Assembly (NCBI GenBank): GCA_028571685.1 | Contig: CM053158.1 | Coordinates: forward strand, 51,816,501 to 51,880,500 | Source of the DNA: Heterohyrax brucei | Taxonomy: Eukaryota; Chordata; Mammalia; Hyracoidea; Procaviidae | Length of the DNA stretch: 64,000 nucleotides | Reading direction: 5' to 3' | The notes under the pieces: generated by a model | What the model saw: only the letters and a program-made list of their open reading frames with translations | Told to the model about the DNA's origin: nothing | Databases searched by the model: none | Position numbers and translations under genes: made by a program | Shown: piece by piece, positions 33,468 to 43,352 of the stretch | Layout: each line of letters opens with the position of its first letter | Numbering within the stretch: the first letter of the stretch is position 1

Positions 33468-33799
33468 TGTAGCTCTGCTAGGTGAATGTTTCCTGCCTGG
33501 GTTCAATTAGACTCTTTGTTGATATAATGCAATAAAAGAATAGTTCAGAAGAGTGACGGATTCATTTTGGGGTAGGGATTCCTGCCTCTCTGTATCTCTG
33601 GGAGAGGTAGGATATACCCCTTTTGGCTTTTTACCTTTTTGCACAATATGCCTGCTCTTGGGATCTTCTCCTGACCTGAGATGGAGCTAGGCTGTGCTGC
33701 CTGTGCCTGCCCCCCCACCCATAAGCACTCTCAAGTGCCTGATTTGTGGCCCTAGTCTAAGCCAGGTCCGTATTCTACCTCTGAGGCACCACTGGGAGG

Positions 33800-34022
33800 C
33801 AATGTAGCACAATTTGACTAGATTCAAATCCTGATTCCTTCACTTAATAGCTGTGTGACCTTGAAAGGTTACTCAGCATCTCTGGTCCGTTGTTCCCCAT
33901 TTGTAAAATACATGTTCCTCCACCTGAATGTTGTTGTGAGGAGGCCCAAATGAGAAAATTTATGTCAGGGCTGAACACTGCACTTGGCACACAGTAAGTG
34001 TTGAGTAAATGTGAGCTATGAT
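33800..34022 (+). mobile_element. MIR element, near full length
   Basis: Ordered MIR features: gattcaaatcctgattcctt, ttaatagctgtgtgaccttg, ccccatttgtaaaatacatg, gttgttgtgaggaggcccaa, cacttggcacacagtaagtg. The best-preserved MIR here. Confidence 0.88.
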
Positions 34023-35400
34023 TATCTTTCTCTTCACTGGCAGTTCCCCCAACTCCTACCTGAGGGGTAGAACGGTTTTGTTAGGATTAATTTACTTTCC
34101 AGAAAAGATGTGCTAATTGGATTATTACATTTTCATGCATTTACATCTATATATACATGCATGATTTTGAAATCTAGTTATGTGAATATTTATCCATTCA
34201 AGTTACTCTTTTAAAAATCTAAGAATTATATTTTTGAGTCATTGAACCATGATGATTTTTTTTAAAGGATTGGTATAAATGATCTCTATGTAGGCCATTA
34301 AAATGGAGAATAATGTAGAAATAAAATTCAAAAGAAACACCACAACAAGCCTAGTGTTAACATGGGTTAACCAGTAATGGTCATATTTTTATGACTTGGC
34401 TGTTTGAAAATACTGCAGTTTGCCTGATTGTTAAGGGTTTCATGGCACCGACCAACAGACCAAGCTGTTACGAGGTCAGGATAAATATTTCTTTGATTAA
34501 TGCTATAGCTTGTAGACTTGTAATCAGGAGTGGCTTATCAGCAGCGTTTCAGAATCTGACATTCTGCATGGAATGCCCCGTGGAGGAAATTTAGCACTCT
34601 GTGAATGCTTTTACAGTTGAATTCCACACACATGAATTATGACAAGCGCGGCTGACTACACTGTGGTTTGTTGTGTCTGGTCTGGTTCCTACTTTTAAAG
34701 TTGCAGTTGTGTTTGGTCATTTGAAGCTTATTTTCTCAGTCTGGCCAAGCCAGCAGGGTCCCGGGGCTCCGCAGGGGACAGAAACCGCCGGCCTTTAAGT
34801 TGGAGTACTCAGCAGATAAGCATTTCAAGACTTCATTGCATCATACAAAAGGACTTATGGGCTTATTTAACATACACTATTTGACTTAATTTAGATATTT
34901 AATGGAAAGAAAAGCCTTTTATTATCACCGAAGGAAAGTACTGCCAAGTATTGTGGGGCTCAGTTGAAATTTAATGGATGTACGAGTGCAAATATATTTC
35001 GCTGTCTTACATAATGGGGTGTTTAATACTAGTTGTTTCTTTAAATTTAGCACACGTATCTTAGATATTTGCACTTTGTAAATTATATACTGTGGTTCGA
35101 GAAACTCTAGTTTGCTTCTTGTTTTTTTTTTTTCCTTTTGGATCTGTTTTAATGAAGTATGCACTGATTTTTAAAAATGACCTTCAACTTTGATTTATAT
35201 TTATTTCATGAGCCCAGGATGAGGAGTCCATGCCAGGAATGAACATTTTCTGTCCTTCCTTTTTTGCAAATATAGATGTTAGCAGTAGCTGGGTCTGATG
35301 ACTCGGTTGGCCACAGTTTGGCTTCTGGGCTGGGATCTTTGTGGAACATTTCCCAGGGCACTGGACTTGTTGTGTGGATCTGGGTACCTGGAGGAGTGTG
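34023..35400. other. Repeat-free AT-rich block
   Basis: About 1.4 kb without a recognised transposon. The section 34390-34820 is complex, non-repetitive sequence that could be tested for conservation. No coding exon supported. Confidence 0.45.
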
Positions 35401-35945
35401 ACAGTGTTAAGAGTTGAATTGTGTCCCCAGGATACATATTGAAGTCCTGGCTTCTGTACCGATAGCTATGATCCTTTTTAGGATTAGGGTTTTTCTCTTG
35501 CTGTGTTAACAAGATCACCCAGTGTGGTAGTTGTTTTTGGTTGCCTTTGAGTTGATTCTGACTCATGGTGACCCCAGGTGTCACAGAATAGACCTGCTCC
35601 ATGGGTTTTTTTGGCTGTTACTGTAGTGGAAGCAGATGGTTAAGCCTTTTCTTCATGGTACCCCGGGTGGGTTTGAACCACCAACCGTAGGTGAGCAGTA
35701 TTTGTACTACCTGGGGATTTCCCCTGGTGAGTCTTAAACCTAGTCTCCTGTGATGTGTAAAAAGGCCAAAGGGACACAGAGACACACAGGGAAGATAGGT
35801 GCTAGGGAATCAAGGAATGCTCAGGGCAGCCAGCAAGGAAGAGCTGGACCCTGATTTGGACTTTTAGAATGATAAGATAATAAAATTTCTGTTCTCTGAA
35901 GCCACCACTTTTTTTTAGTTACAGCAGCACCAGGAGACTGAGACC
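35401..35945 (+). mobile_element. MaLR-type LTR (MLT1-like), split by AfroSINE
   Basis: Solo LTR of the ERVL-MaLR class. The 5' part (35401-35526) has gagttgaattgtgtccccag and attgaagtcctggct. The 3' part (35723-35945) has gggacacagagacacacagg, gatttggacttttagaatg, aataaaatttctgttctctg and aagccaccactt, in the family's usual order. No internal retroviral genes are present. An AfroSINE interrupts it. Confidence 0.75.
35527..35722 (-). mobile_element. AfroSINE, long form
   Basis: Reverse order: tgcctttgagttgattctga, ctcatggtgaccccaggtgt, ggctgttactgtagtggaag, gtgggtttgaaccaccaacc, gtactacctgggg. Sits inside the MaLR LTR. Confidence 0.85.
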
Positions 35946-36169
35946 AACAGTAACTGGGAAGAGGGCGGAGGAAGGTTCACCTTGGTGTCTAGAGGAGGAG
36001 AGAAACTTCTGTCTCTGTAACTGTGTGCCTGTGTCTTGTTCAGGCTTAAATTGCCAAAGGCCTGTGGATTCTTAATTTGAGGACTATTTCCTGTTCTCTG
36101 GGGTGAGGAGGAAGTCAGAATTTCCAGGAGGACATGTGTCATTTGAAAAAGTCAATTCCATGTTATAAT

Positions 36170-36333
36170 AAAACCAAACCCACTGTTGACAAGTCGATTC
36201 CAACTCATAGTGACCCTATAGACAGAGCAGAACTGCCCCATAGAGTTTCCAAGAGAAGCACCTGGGAGATTTTAACTTATGACCTTTTGGTTCGCAGCCG
36301 TAGTACTTAACTACCACGCCACCAGGGTTTTCC
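36170..36333 (-). mobile_element. AfroSINE, short form, with target duplication
   Basis: Well preserved: acaagtcgattccaactcat, agtgaccctatagacagagc, agaactgccccatagagttt, accttttggttcgcagccgt, cacgccaccagggtttt. Flanks ccatgttataat (36158-36169) and ccatattgtaat (36334-36345) match at 10 of 12 bases. Confidence 0.93.
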
Positions 36334-36469
36334 CCATATTGTAATGTGATGTTTAAATATGGAAAAGATGGGAGTAAAACCTTCATTGAGAGTCAAGATT
36401 GATAAAACCCATGTGGGGAGCAAAGGTATGTGAGCAGATGCTGAAGTCATAATCATAGCTGACATTGCT

Positions 36470-36666
36470 GAGAACTTAGTGTGGCTTGACTCAGGGCTGA
36501 GGGTCTTATGCATGTTACCCCCGTCAGTCCTCACGACAACCCTGTAAGGTATAGTTTACTATGTCTCCATTGTGTAAATGAGGAAACTCAGCCAAAGAGA
36601 GTAAGTGATACCCATGAAATTTCAGAGCTAGCAAGTGTAGGAGCTGGGCTTCAGAGCCAGACAGTT
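36470..36666 (-). mobile_element. MIR element
   Basis: Reverse MIR: ccttacaacc-type block at cctcacgacaaccctgtaag, tgtaaatgaggaaactcagc, tttcagagctagcaagtgta, ggagctgggcttcagagcca. Confidence 0.78.
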
Positions 36667-36885
36667 GTCCAGGTTGCTGCTCTTTGGCCAGCACAGAGGC
36701 GTCAGGGGCCAAGGAAGGGTAGCTGTAAGTGCTGTTGTGATTATTAAAAGGAGACATGAATTAAAAGAGATTGGGACATCCTGAATTAGGCTGAGTTTTT
36801 TTTTTTTTTTTCACCCTCTCTTAAGTGTGTTGAGTGTAGTGAGAATGTCACTAGTAATATTAATCATTACTAGTATTTAGGGGTG

Positions 36886-37078
36886 GTCCCTGAGTGTTGC
36901 CAGTGGTTAACATCCTCAGCTGCTTAACAAAATTTGGCAGTTCAAGTCAGCTCAGAGGTGCCTCAGAATAAAGGCCTGGTGATCTGTTTCTGAGAAATCG
37001 GTCATCAAAAACCTACAGAGCTCAGTTCTACCTGACACACTCAGGGTGGGCAGGTGTCAGGGTCAACTGGATGGCAAA
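36886..37078 (+). mobile_element. AfroSINE, variant body
   Basis: Head tggtccctgagtgttgccag, tggttaacatcctcagctgc, cagaggtgcctcagaataaa, ggcctggtgatctgtttctg, aatcggtcatcaaaaacc, tgacacactcagggtggg, tcagggtcaactggatggca. Confidence 0.88.
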
Positions 37079-37534
37079 TATTAATTTTTATAGTCTACTT
37101 AGTGTATGTGAACCTTGATCTAAGCCCTGTGTATGACTGGTTCATCCTCATAGTAGTCCTGGCTACTTAGCAGAGCTACAGAGCATCCACACCCCACTGA
37201 TCTCACTCCAGCGCATGAATGCCAACCACTGGACTACCCTTCCTTTCCAGCCCAGCAAGCAAATGGATCCATCACAGGAGTGGAAATGAGAATGGGCTGA
37301 TACTTGATTTTTTTATAAAACAGGAAAAATATTGTCCTCTTTTTCTCCTTAGAACAGTGATTTATGGTTAATGTAAAGAAGTTAAAAACCAAACCTAAGA
37401 AAATAAATAAAAATTATGTATAATCTGTCCCCCTGGAGAATTATAGCTTGTGTTTTTCTTTCTGCATTTCTAGTCTCTTTTTCTATGGAAATACACTTAA
37501 TGTAGCTATAAATATACTAGTACTTTTATGAGCA

Positions 37535-37665
37535 GGAGCAGTAGTTAGAAAAAAGCTTTGGAATAAGAGTTTCAGCTCCAGTTTTCCCCTTACTAGCTAT
37601 GTAACTTTGGACAAGTTACTTAATGTCATTTCTGTGTCTGCATTTTCTGTCTTTAAAACAGCCTT
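37535..37665 (+). mobile_element. MIR element
   Basis: Ordered: gcagtagttagaaaaaagct, ttactagctatgtaactttg, gacaagttacttaatgtcat. The 3' half is missing where the next SINE begins. Confidence 0.72.
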
Positions 37666-37669
37666 GAAA

Positions 37670-37861
37670 TTTGTTGTTGTTAAGTTGGTTCCTACTCATT
37701 AGTGAGCCTATATGGTAGAGTGGAGCTGCCCAAAATTGTTTCCTAGGCTGTCATTTTTCCTGGAGTAGATCAACGGCTCGTTCATCTGCACAACAGCTAG
37801 TGGATTTGAACAGCCAACCTTTTGGTTAGTAGCTGAGCACTTAACCACTACCCCATCAGAC
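37670..37861 (-). mobile_element. AfroSINE, long form, diverged
   Basis: Reverse order: gttgttgttaagttggttcc, gagtggagctgcccaaaatt, ttcctaggctgtcatttttc, gatttgaacagccaaccttt, tggttagtagctgagcactt. Confidence 0.82.
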
Positions 37862-38138
37862 TTGTTAATTTTGCAGCAGCTCACTGTATACAGTGTGCTC
37901 ATTTGTAGCAGCACACCATGAATAGTGAAACTCTGAAAAAAAAAGAATGTTTGAAAACACATTTTTATTACTTTTTGTTACTTAGCAACACATCAGTCAA
38001 CAAACATTTGGTGAGCAGGTACTGATTTGGAATCCTGTTTCACTTCTAGGTCCTTGTTTATTTTTACAACACTGTTAATAGCTGCATAGTATTTCCTCAT
38101 CGGTATGAGTCATAATGTGCTCAATTTTTAATTGACTT

Positions 38139-38140
<2 letters not shown>

Positions 38141-38178
<38 letters not shown>
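38141..38178. repeat. (TG)19 microsatellite
   Basis: Nineteen uninterrupted TG units followed by a G run. Pure arrays of this length usually vary between individuals. Confidence 0.97.
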
Positions 38179-38180
<2 letters not shown>

Positions 38181-38752
38181 GGTATTATATGTAACAGACA
38201 AGGCTATGATGCATCTCTTAGTATCCATGGAGGGTTTTTCCCAGTGAGTGCTCTTTCATTAGGATCCATTCCAGAGAACAGCTGGTGAACAGGAATGCAT
38301 GGTATTCAGCCTGTTGAAGCTGTATCCAGTCCCCACTGAAGTATTTGTGCCACTTTGTCCCCTGCTGTGTATATGAGAGTGGCTCCTTTGTGAAACTGTG
38401 ATGTAATATTAGGTGGATGGACACTGAAGAAAAATGAGCTATAATTATACTCTATGGGTCATTGTCTTAGTTACTCAGTGACACCATCAAATACAGCATG
38501 AGTGGAAAAGTGGGTAGTGGCTTCACAGAACAGAACTTGATTCTACTGCATTTAGACAAGCTAGCAATCAGGGTCTTGGTCATGTTGGTTCCTTTCGTGA
38601 GCCTCTCTCCTAGCTGGTGTCTGCTGGTGATCCTTGGCATTCTGTGATGTTTCTTGGTGTCTGTCTCCTCCCTGTGTGGGTCTCTGTGTCTATTCTGGTC
38701 TCTTTATAGCTCAGAAAAGATTAAGTTTAGGGTCCACCGTACATTAGCTGAA
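38179..38752. other. Unique non-coding DNA
   Basis: No transposon recognised between the TG array and the next AfroSINE. Confidence 0.4.
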
Positions 38753-38946
38753 GAAGAATCTCTGGCCATTAAGCACTTGGCTAAGGACGTAAAGGTCAGT
38801 GGTTTGAACTCACCAGATGCTCCTTGGGAGAAAGACATGGCAGGCCACTTATGTAAAGACTATAGTCTTCCATGCCCTATGGGGGCAGTTTTGCTGCTGT
38901 CTGTTGGGTCACTATAAGCTAGCATTGAATTGATGGCAGTGGGTTT
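38753..38946 (+). mobile_element. AfroSINE, long form
   Basis: Worn head (gaatctctggccattaagca), gtcagtggtttgaactcacc, agatgctccttgggagaaag, acatggcaggccacttatg, tgccctatgggggcagtttt, attgaattgatggcagtggg. Confidence 0.85.
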
Positions 38947-39172
38947 GCTTCTTTGGGTTTATAGTATGACTTCACAAACATAATGAAAGAAACCCCTCCT
39001 TTCCAAAATGGATCATCTTTACAGGTACAGGGTTTGTGTTTCAACATGTATTTTGAGGGAACACAATTCATAGCAGTCACTGAGCAAGAAGGATGAGGAG
39101 AGACCCTCAGAGACCAGTGGGAGACACCCAGGTTCAAGTGTGTGACCCAGAGGGGATGAGAGCACAGACTCT

Positions 39173-39597
39173 TTTTTATTATGATTGAATGAAAATGTAC
39201 ATTCCCATATAAATTTGCATGCCCGCCTATATGCAGCTCCAACTGCTCTCTCTGCCCGGTGACAGCACACGCTTCCTCTCTGCTCCATACATGTCTTATC
39301 CTCTCAGCAGTCTCCTATCCCCTCCTCTCCACCCACTCCCCTGCCTCCCGTAAGAGGTCAGCAGGACGACATCCTATAGATGCCTAGAACCATAAAGGGC
39401 ACATATGGTATGGTCACTCTGTGTCATCAAGTCCAATCCATTCCTGTCTGAAGAGTTGACCCTCATAATTTATGGACAGGGGCAGCATCAGGGCCAGGGG
39501 CCATTCTCCCAGGGAAACTCTGAGGCCCCTGGACCATCACTTGTGGTCTTTCAGTGGAGATCTCAGAGTGCACCTCTTTCTATTCTTGTGTTGGCGG
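39173..39597 (-). mobile_element. 5'-truncated L1, 3' UTR only
   Basis: Shares the 3' UTR of the full-length L1: a T-rich start (poly(A) of the L1 strand), ctctgcccggtgacagcaca, the pyrimidine tract cctcctctccacccactccc, and tttcagtggagatctcagag. Possible imperfect target duplication: gagcacagactct (39160-39172) against gagaacagcagctct (39598-39612). Confidence 0.88.
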
Positions 39598-39612
39598 GAG
39601 AACAGCAGCTCT

Positions 39613-39830
39613 TATGTGTGGAGCCCTCTGTGTGGGCCAGGCCCTGTACAAGTTTCATCTTCATACGTGTAGAATATAGTCTTCACAGCAGCACTTTGAG
39701 ATGGTGACTCTCATTAAGCCCATTTTACAGATGCAGAAACTGAAGTTTAGAGAAGTTACATGATTTGTTCAAGATCACAGTGCTATTCATAGAGGTGAGA
39801 GTCAGAGCCGAGCACTGTGACGCTTCGTCC
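39613..39830 (-). mobile_element. MIR element
   Basis: Reverse MIR: aggccctgtacaagtttcat, cccattttacagatgcagaa, actgaagtttagagaagtta, tgttcaagatcacagtgct. Starts at the end of the L1 fragment, which appears to have inserted at its edge. Confidence 0.78.
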
Positions 39831-40080
39831 CTGCTCTTGTCCTAGTGTACTGCAGGTGGACAAAGATCCATGTGGAGACAAAGTGAAAGATGAAAATGGT
39901 GCCCAATAAGTACTGAGATGAGGGTCGGAGTGGACAAGGTTTCTGGCTTATGAAATGAGAAGACGGGGCATTGGCAGACAGAGTGGAAGGGGAGCCAGTG
40001 TCAGAGAGCTTACGAATTCACAGGGTAGCATGGGCCAGAGACCTTTGAGGAGATGATTGTAACACTGCTTCAGCTGCTGT

Positions 40081-40299
40081 AAGGAGCCCTGGTTGGCAGA
40101 GTTGTGAAATGGTCAGCTGCTGACCAGGACGTCTGCAGTTCCAACCTCCCAGGTGCTGTGTGGGAGAAAAGACCTGGCGACTGGCTCCTGTAAAGATTCT
40201 AGCCTGGGGAACCCTGTAGGGCAGTTCCACTCTGTCCTATAGAGTTGCTGTGAGAATTGACTCAGTAGCAACAAGTTTTTTTTTTTTTTTTTTTTTAAG
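40081..40299 (+). mobile_element. AfroSINE, long form, first of a tandem pair
   Basis: Complete: aaggagccctggttggcaga, gctgctgaccaggacgtctg, gagaaaagacctggcgact, gtaaagattctagcctgggg, gggcagttccactctgtcct, tgagaattgactcagtagca, then a long T run (40276-40297). Confidence 0.92.
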
Positions 40300-40308
40300 G
40301 CTATTCTA

Positions 40309-40486
40309 GGAGTCCCTGGGTGTTACTAATTACTAAGTGCTTGTACCTGAGATGAAAGACCTGGTGATCGTCTTTCCCAAGGTGACACACAGCCTTCAAA
40401 ACCCTGTGGAGCACAGTTCTACTTTGTACATGTGGGATTGTCATGAGCCAGAATCGACATGATGGCAACAGGTTTCGTTTTTTGCT
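40309..40486 (+). mobile_element. AfroSINE, variant body, second of a tandem pair
   Basis: Head aggagtccctgggtgttact, a deletion through the B-box region, gaaagacctggtgatcgtct, cagccttcaaaaccctgtgg, agcacagttctactttgtac, catgagccagaatcgacatg. Lies just after the T run of the first copy; gctgtaagg flanks the pair (40076-40084 and 40495-40503). Confidence 0.88.
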
Positions 40487-40534
40487 TTGACCTAGCTGTA
40501 AGGCTCACAAGTATTTTTCCTATTTAATCCATTC

Positions 40535-40650
40535 CATGACACTGAAACTTTCATTATCCCCATTTTACTCCTGACAAAACTGAGGCACCCAGGCCTTGAC
40601 TTCCTTGAATGCTAACTGGGATAGCCAGGATTGGACCCTGGCCAGCCAAA
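40535..40650 (-). mobile_element. MIR element
   Basis: Reverse MIR: ttatccccattttactcctg, acaaaactgaggcacccagg, then ccaggattggaccctggcca. Confidence 0.65.
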
Positions 40651-41419
40651 GCTCAATGCTATGGGTCGAACTTGATCAGGAACTAGAACTCCGAAAGTTT
40701 GCAACTTGGAATAAATATATTTGCTGGGAAGAATTGCTCCCTGCTTTTGAACTTTGTAGCACTTATTGTCTCTAGAATTCATCTGGCAATTAATCATGTA
40801 CTCCCCATGACTCTGCTCTTATTGTTAACTGAAAAGTTATGTAAATTGCATAGTTATTTAACTTCTTGTGGCTGTTAAAAAGACTGTGCCTGGGTATCGC
40901 TTCCACACCGCAACATGTGTACCACAGTTAATCAGATTGGACCCAGTAAATGATTTAATTTCATTCAAGAGGCTTCCAGGTGGAAGCGATAATCTAGTCT
41001 TTTAAAGTTTAGACAGGAGCCTTTGGTGAAGGAGAGAGTAGGAGGGGCACAGTGCCCGTGGTCGTAAATCAGAAGGAAGTGGCAGCCAGAGAGGAGACTG
41101 AGTAGAAGAGAAGCGTCTCTTACAAAGACTGTCACAGGGACTGAGTTGGTGCCTGTTCCACCCTCACAAGCACCTTCCCTTGTCTGCTTTCTAGATGATG
41201 TCCTCCACAACCTCCAGACTGCGTTACCAGGAGTCGCCTGGGCTGGCTGCTTCCTTACTGACTGTGCATGCCAGGAAAGCATAGGAATTTCAGCTGTGGG
41301 AAGCAGTGTGGTGATAAGGGTAGAATTACAGCCTTTGGTGTTCCCAGTTCAGCTTTTTCTTTAGAACCCCTCCAGTTGTCCTCACATTTCTATTTGAGCT
41401 CTTAGAAAAGTGGTGCTGA

Positions 41420-41612
41420 GTAATATTCAGCACTGATTAAGAGAGGAGACTTCAGTTTCAGATAGACTCCATCACTTTCTAGCTGTGACCTTGGGTAAAG
41501 GACTTTTCTGAGCCTTGATTTCCTTATCTAGAAGATCATAATGTTTATGTCACTGCTACAAGGATTAGTAAGATCATGTATGAAAATGTTCAGTACCTTG
41601 TGCCTGACATAT
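41420..41612 (+). mobile_element. MIR element, near full length
   Basis: Ordered: gattaagagaggagacttca, catcactttctagctgtgac, cttgggtaaaggacttttct, tccttatctagaagatcata, gcctgacatatcc. Confidence 0.8.
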
Positions 41613-41629
41613 CCTAAAAACCAAAACAA

Positions 41630-41834
41630 AAGAACAAATCAAGTATCCTGAGTTGAATCTCCCTCACTGTGACCCCAGGCATGTGAGAGAAGAACTGGGA
41701 GGTACAGGTTTCCAGTGACTGGTTTTTCAGATAGATAGCCAGGCTTTTCTTCTGAGCTACTTCTGGATGGAGTGAAACCTCAACTTTTTGGCTGGCAGCT
41801 GTGCTGGTTAACCATTGGCTCCACCTAGGAGTCT
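41630..41834 (-). mobile_element. AfroSINE-related, variant body, diverged
   Basis: Reverse order: cctgagttgaatctccctca, ctgtgaccccaggcatgtga, gccaggcttttcttctgagc, tacttctggatggagtgaaa, ttttggctggcagctgtgc, ccacctaggagtctc. Confidence 0.72.
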
Positions 41835-41854
41835 CAGTATACAGTAAACCCCCC

Positions 41855-41912
41855 CAAACTAAGCCCACTGCCGTCGAGTCAATTCCAACTCATAGTGACC
41901 CTACGGTAAGGA
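41855..41912 (-). mobile_element. AfroSINE tail fragment
   Basis: Well-conserved tail only: actgccgtcgagtcaattcc, aactcatagtgaccctacgg. 5'-truncated copy of low divergence. Confidence 0.82.
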
Positions 41913-43067
41913 CTCTAAATATTAGCTGTTCTTAGAACTGGATGTTCTCAGGGAATAGTCGAAAGCTCTACCCCTCTGTTGAATCCAAGTGTGAAAAACC
42001 CATGTGTTCTTTCTCACATTTACACCAGCCATTTCGCCACCTTGACTGTCCTCCTTTTTGTGGCTTTTCTTGGTCTCCTGCGTCTGCTCCAAACCACATC
42101 ATTCCTCACCCTGGAATGTGCAGTCCTCTTTTCTGGAAAGGAAGCACAGCCATCGCACTTGGGATGACTCTGAGCCTCCTCATTTTCTTCTCTCTGCTTC
42201 CTGCTATGCTGAAGTATTGTTTGTCCTTTTTTAGCTTTGTAAGCATTGGCTGGAAGGTCTTCAGTAGTGATTTTTTTTTTTTTTAATTTGGTCATTTAAC
42301 TTTTTTGGTTTTTAATACTGAGAGAAAATGTCTTTGAGGCAGTGGGTCAGATGGGCATGGCTGAGTGGGAGACCCTTTGTGCCCTGAGTCAGCTGTCTGT
42401 CGAGACAACTAAAAGTTAAAGTATGCTTGATGACTAGTCCCTAGCCAGTCTCATAATTTGAAATCCTGTTTCTGTTCTTTCTAAGCTATGGAAGCTTGCT
42501 TGCCTTTGTGAATTTTTCAAAAGTGTTGTATTGATGGCATTATACCGTGTGGAAGTTCTTGTGTTCTTGATTTTCTAGTTGGAATGTTAGTACACGGAGA
42601 ATTTGCTAGAAGAGAGATCTGTTCCAACTGAGGCGCAGAGATAAAATTGTGACATGGTGTTGTTCAGAAAGGTAGGATTCAATACCATCATCTTGCAGGA
42701 AGGGAAAACAGGCTCTGAGAAGCTCCCTGATAGGTACAAGTCTGAAAGATTGATTGGTGAAGCTGGGACAAGATGTCCTATTAGGGTGTCAGGTATTACC
42801 CATTCCTTGGACCTTGTCTCCCTTCTGTTAACACCACTTGGAAGGTTACTACTGTATTTTGATCTTCCTTCCTTGAAAAGAGAGATAATCTGAATGTCAC
42901 AGATGGTGGCTGCCTCAAAATGTCCTCGGCTTTTCCTTCTGATCCCTAGGCTTAATGGTCCCTCAAAGCCCATTGTATTTTTGGAAAGCAGGTCTATTTA
43001 GTTGCTCTGTACTCTTAATATCTCAGTGTGCTGATGGGATTACTAGCCCTTCCTCTGCCACCATACA
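41913..43067. other. Unique DNA with a possible MIR trace
   Basis: No confident repeat. A weak MIR-like trace lies near 42670-42780 (gaagggaaaacaggctctga). T run at 42271-42284. Open frames up to 128 codons show no family. Confidence 0.4.
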
Positions 43068-43258
43068 GAGTTCCTGGGTGGTGCTGTTGAGTATACTTGG
43101 CTGCTACCCGAAAGGTCAGAAGTTAGAGTCTACCCAGAAATGCCTGAGAAAAAAAGGCCTGGCAACCTGCTTCTGAAAAATCTGCCCTTGAAAGCTCTGT
43201 GGAGCACAGCTCTGTCTTGACACAGGTGGGGCTGCCGTGAATCTGAATCCTCTTGATG
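43068..43258 (+). mobile_element. AfroSINE, variant body
   Basis: Head agagttcctgggtggtgctg, tggctgctacccgaaaggtc, agaaaaaaaggcctggcaac, ctgcttctgaaaaatctgcc, gtggagcacagctctgtctt, ctgaatcctcttgatgggg. Confidence 0.88.
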
Positions 43259-43276
43259 GGGTCGCATTTTTTTCTT

Positions 43277-43352
43277 GGAAACTCTGTGTGGCAGTTCTGC
43301 TGCGCCCTGTAGGGTGGCCATGAGTCGAAATCCACACAGCAGGTTTGGTTGT
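43277..43352 (+). mobile_element. Second, headless AfroSINE piece
   Basis: Only the 3' half of a short-form copy: cttggaaactctgtgtggca, gttctgctgcgccctgtagg, gtggccatgagtcgaaatcc, cagcaggtttgg. Directly follows the previous copy, in the same orientation. Confidence 0.85.
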
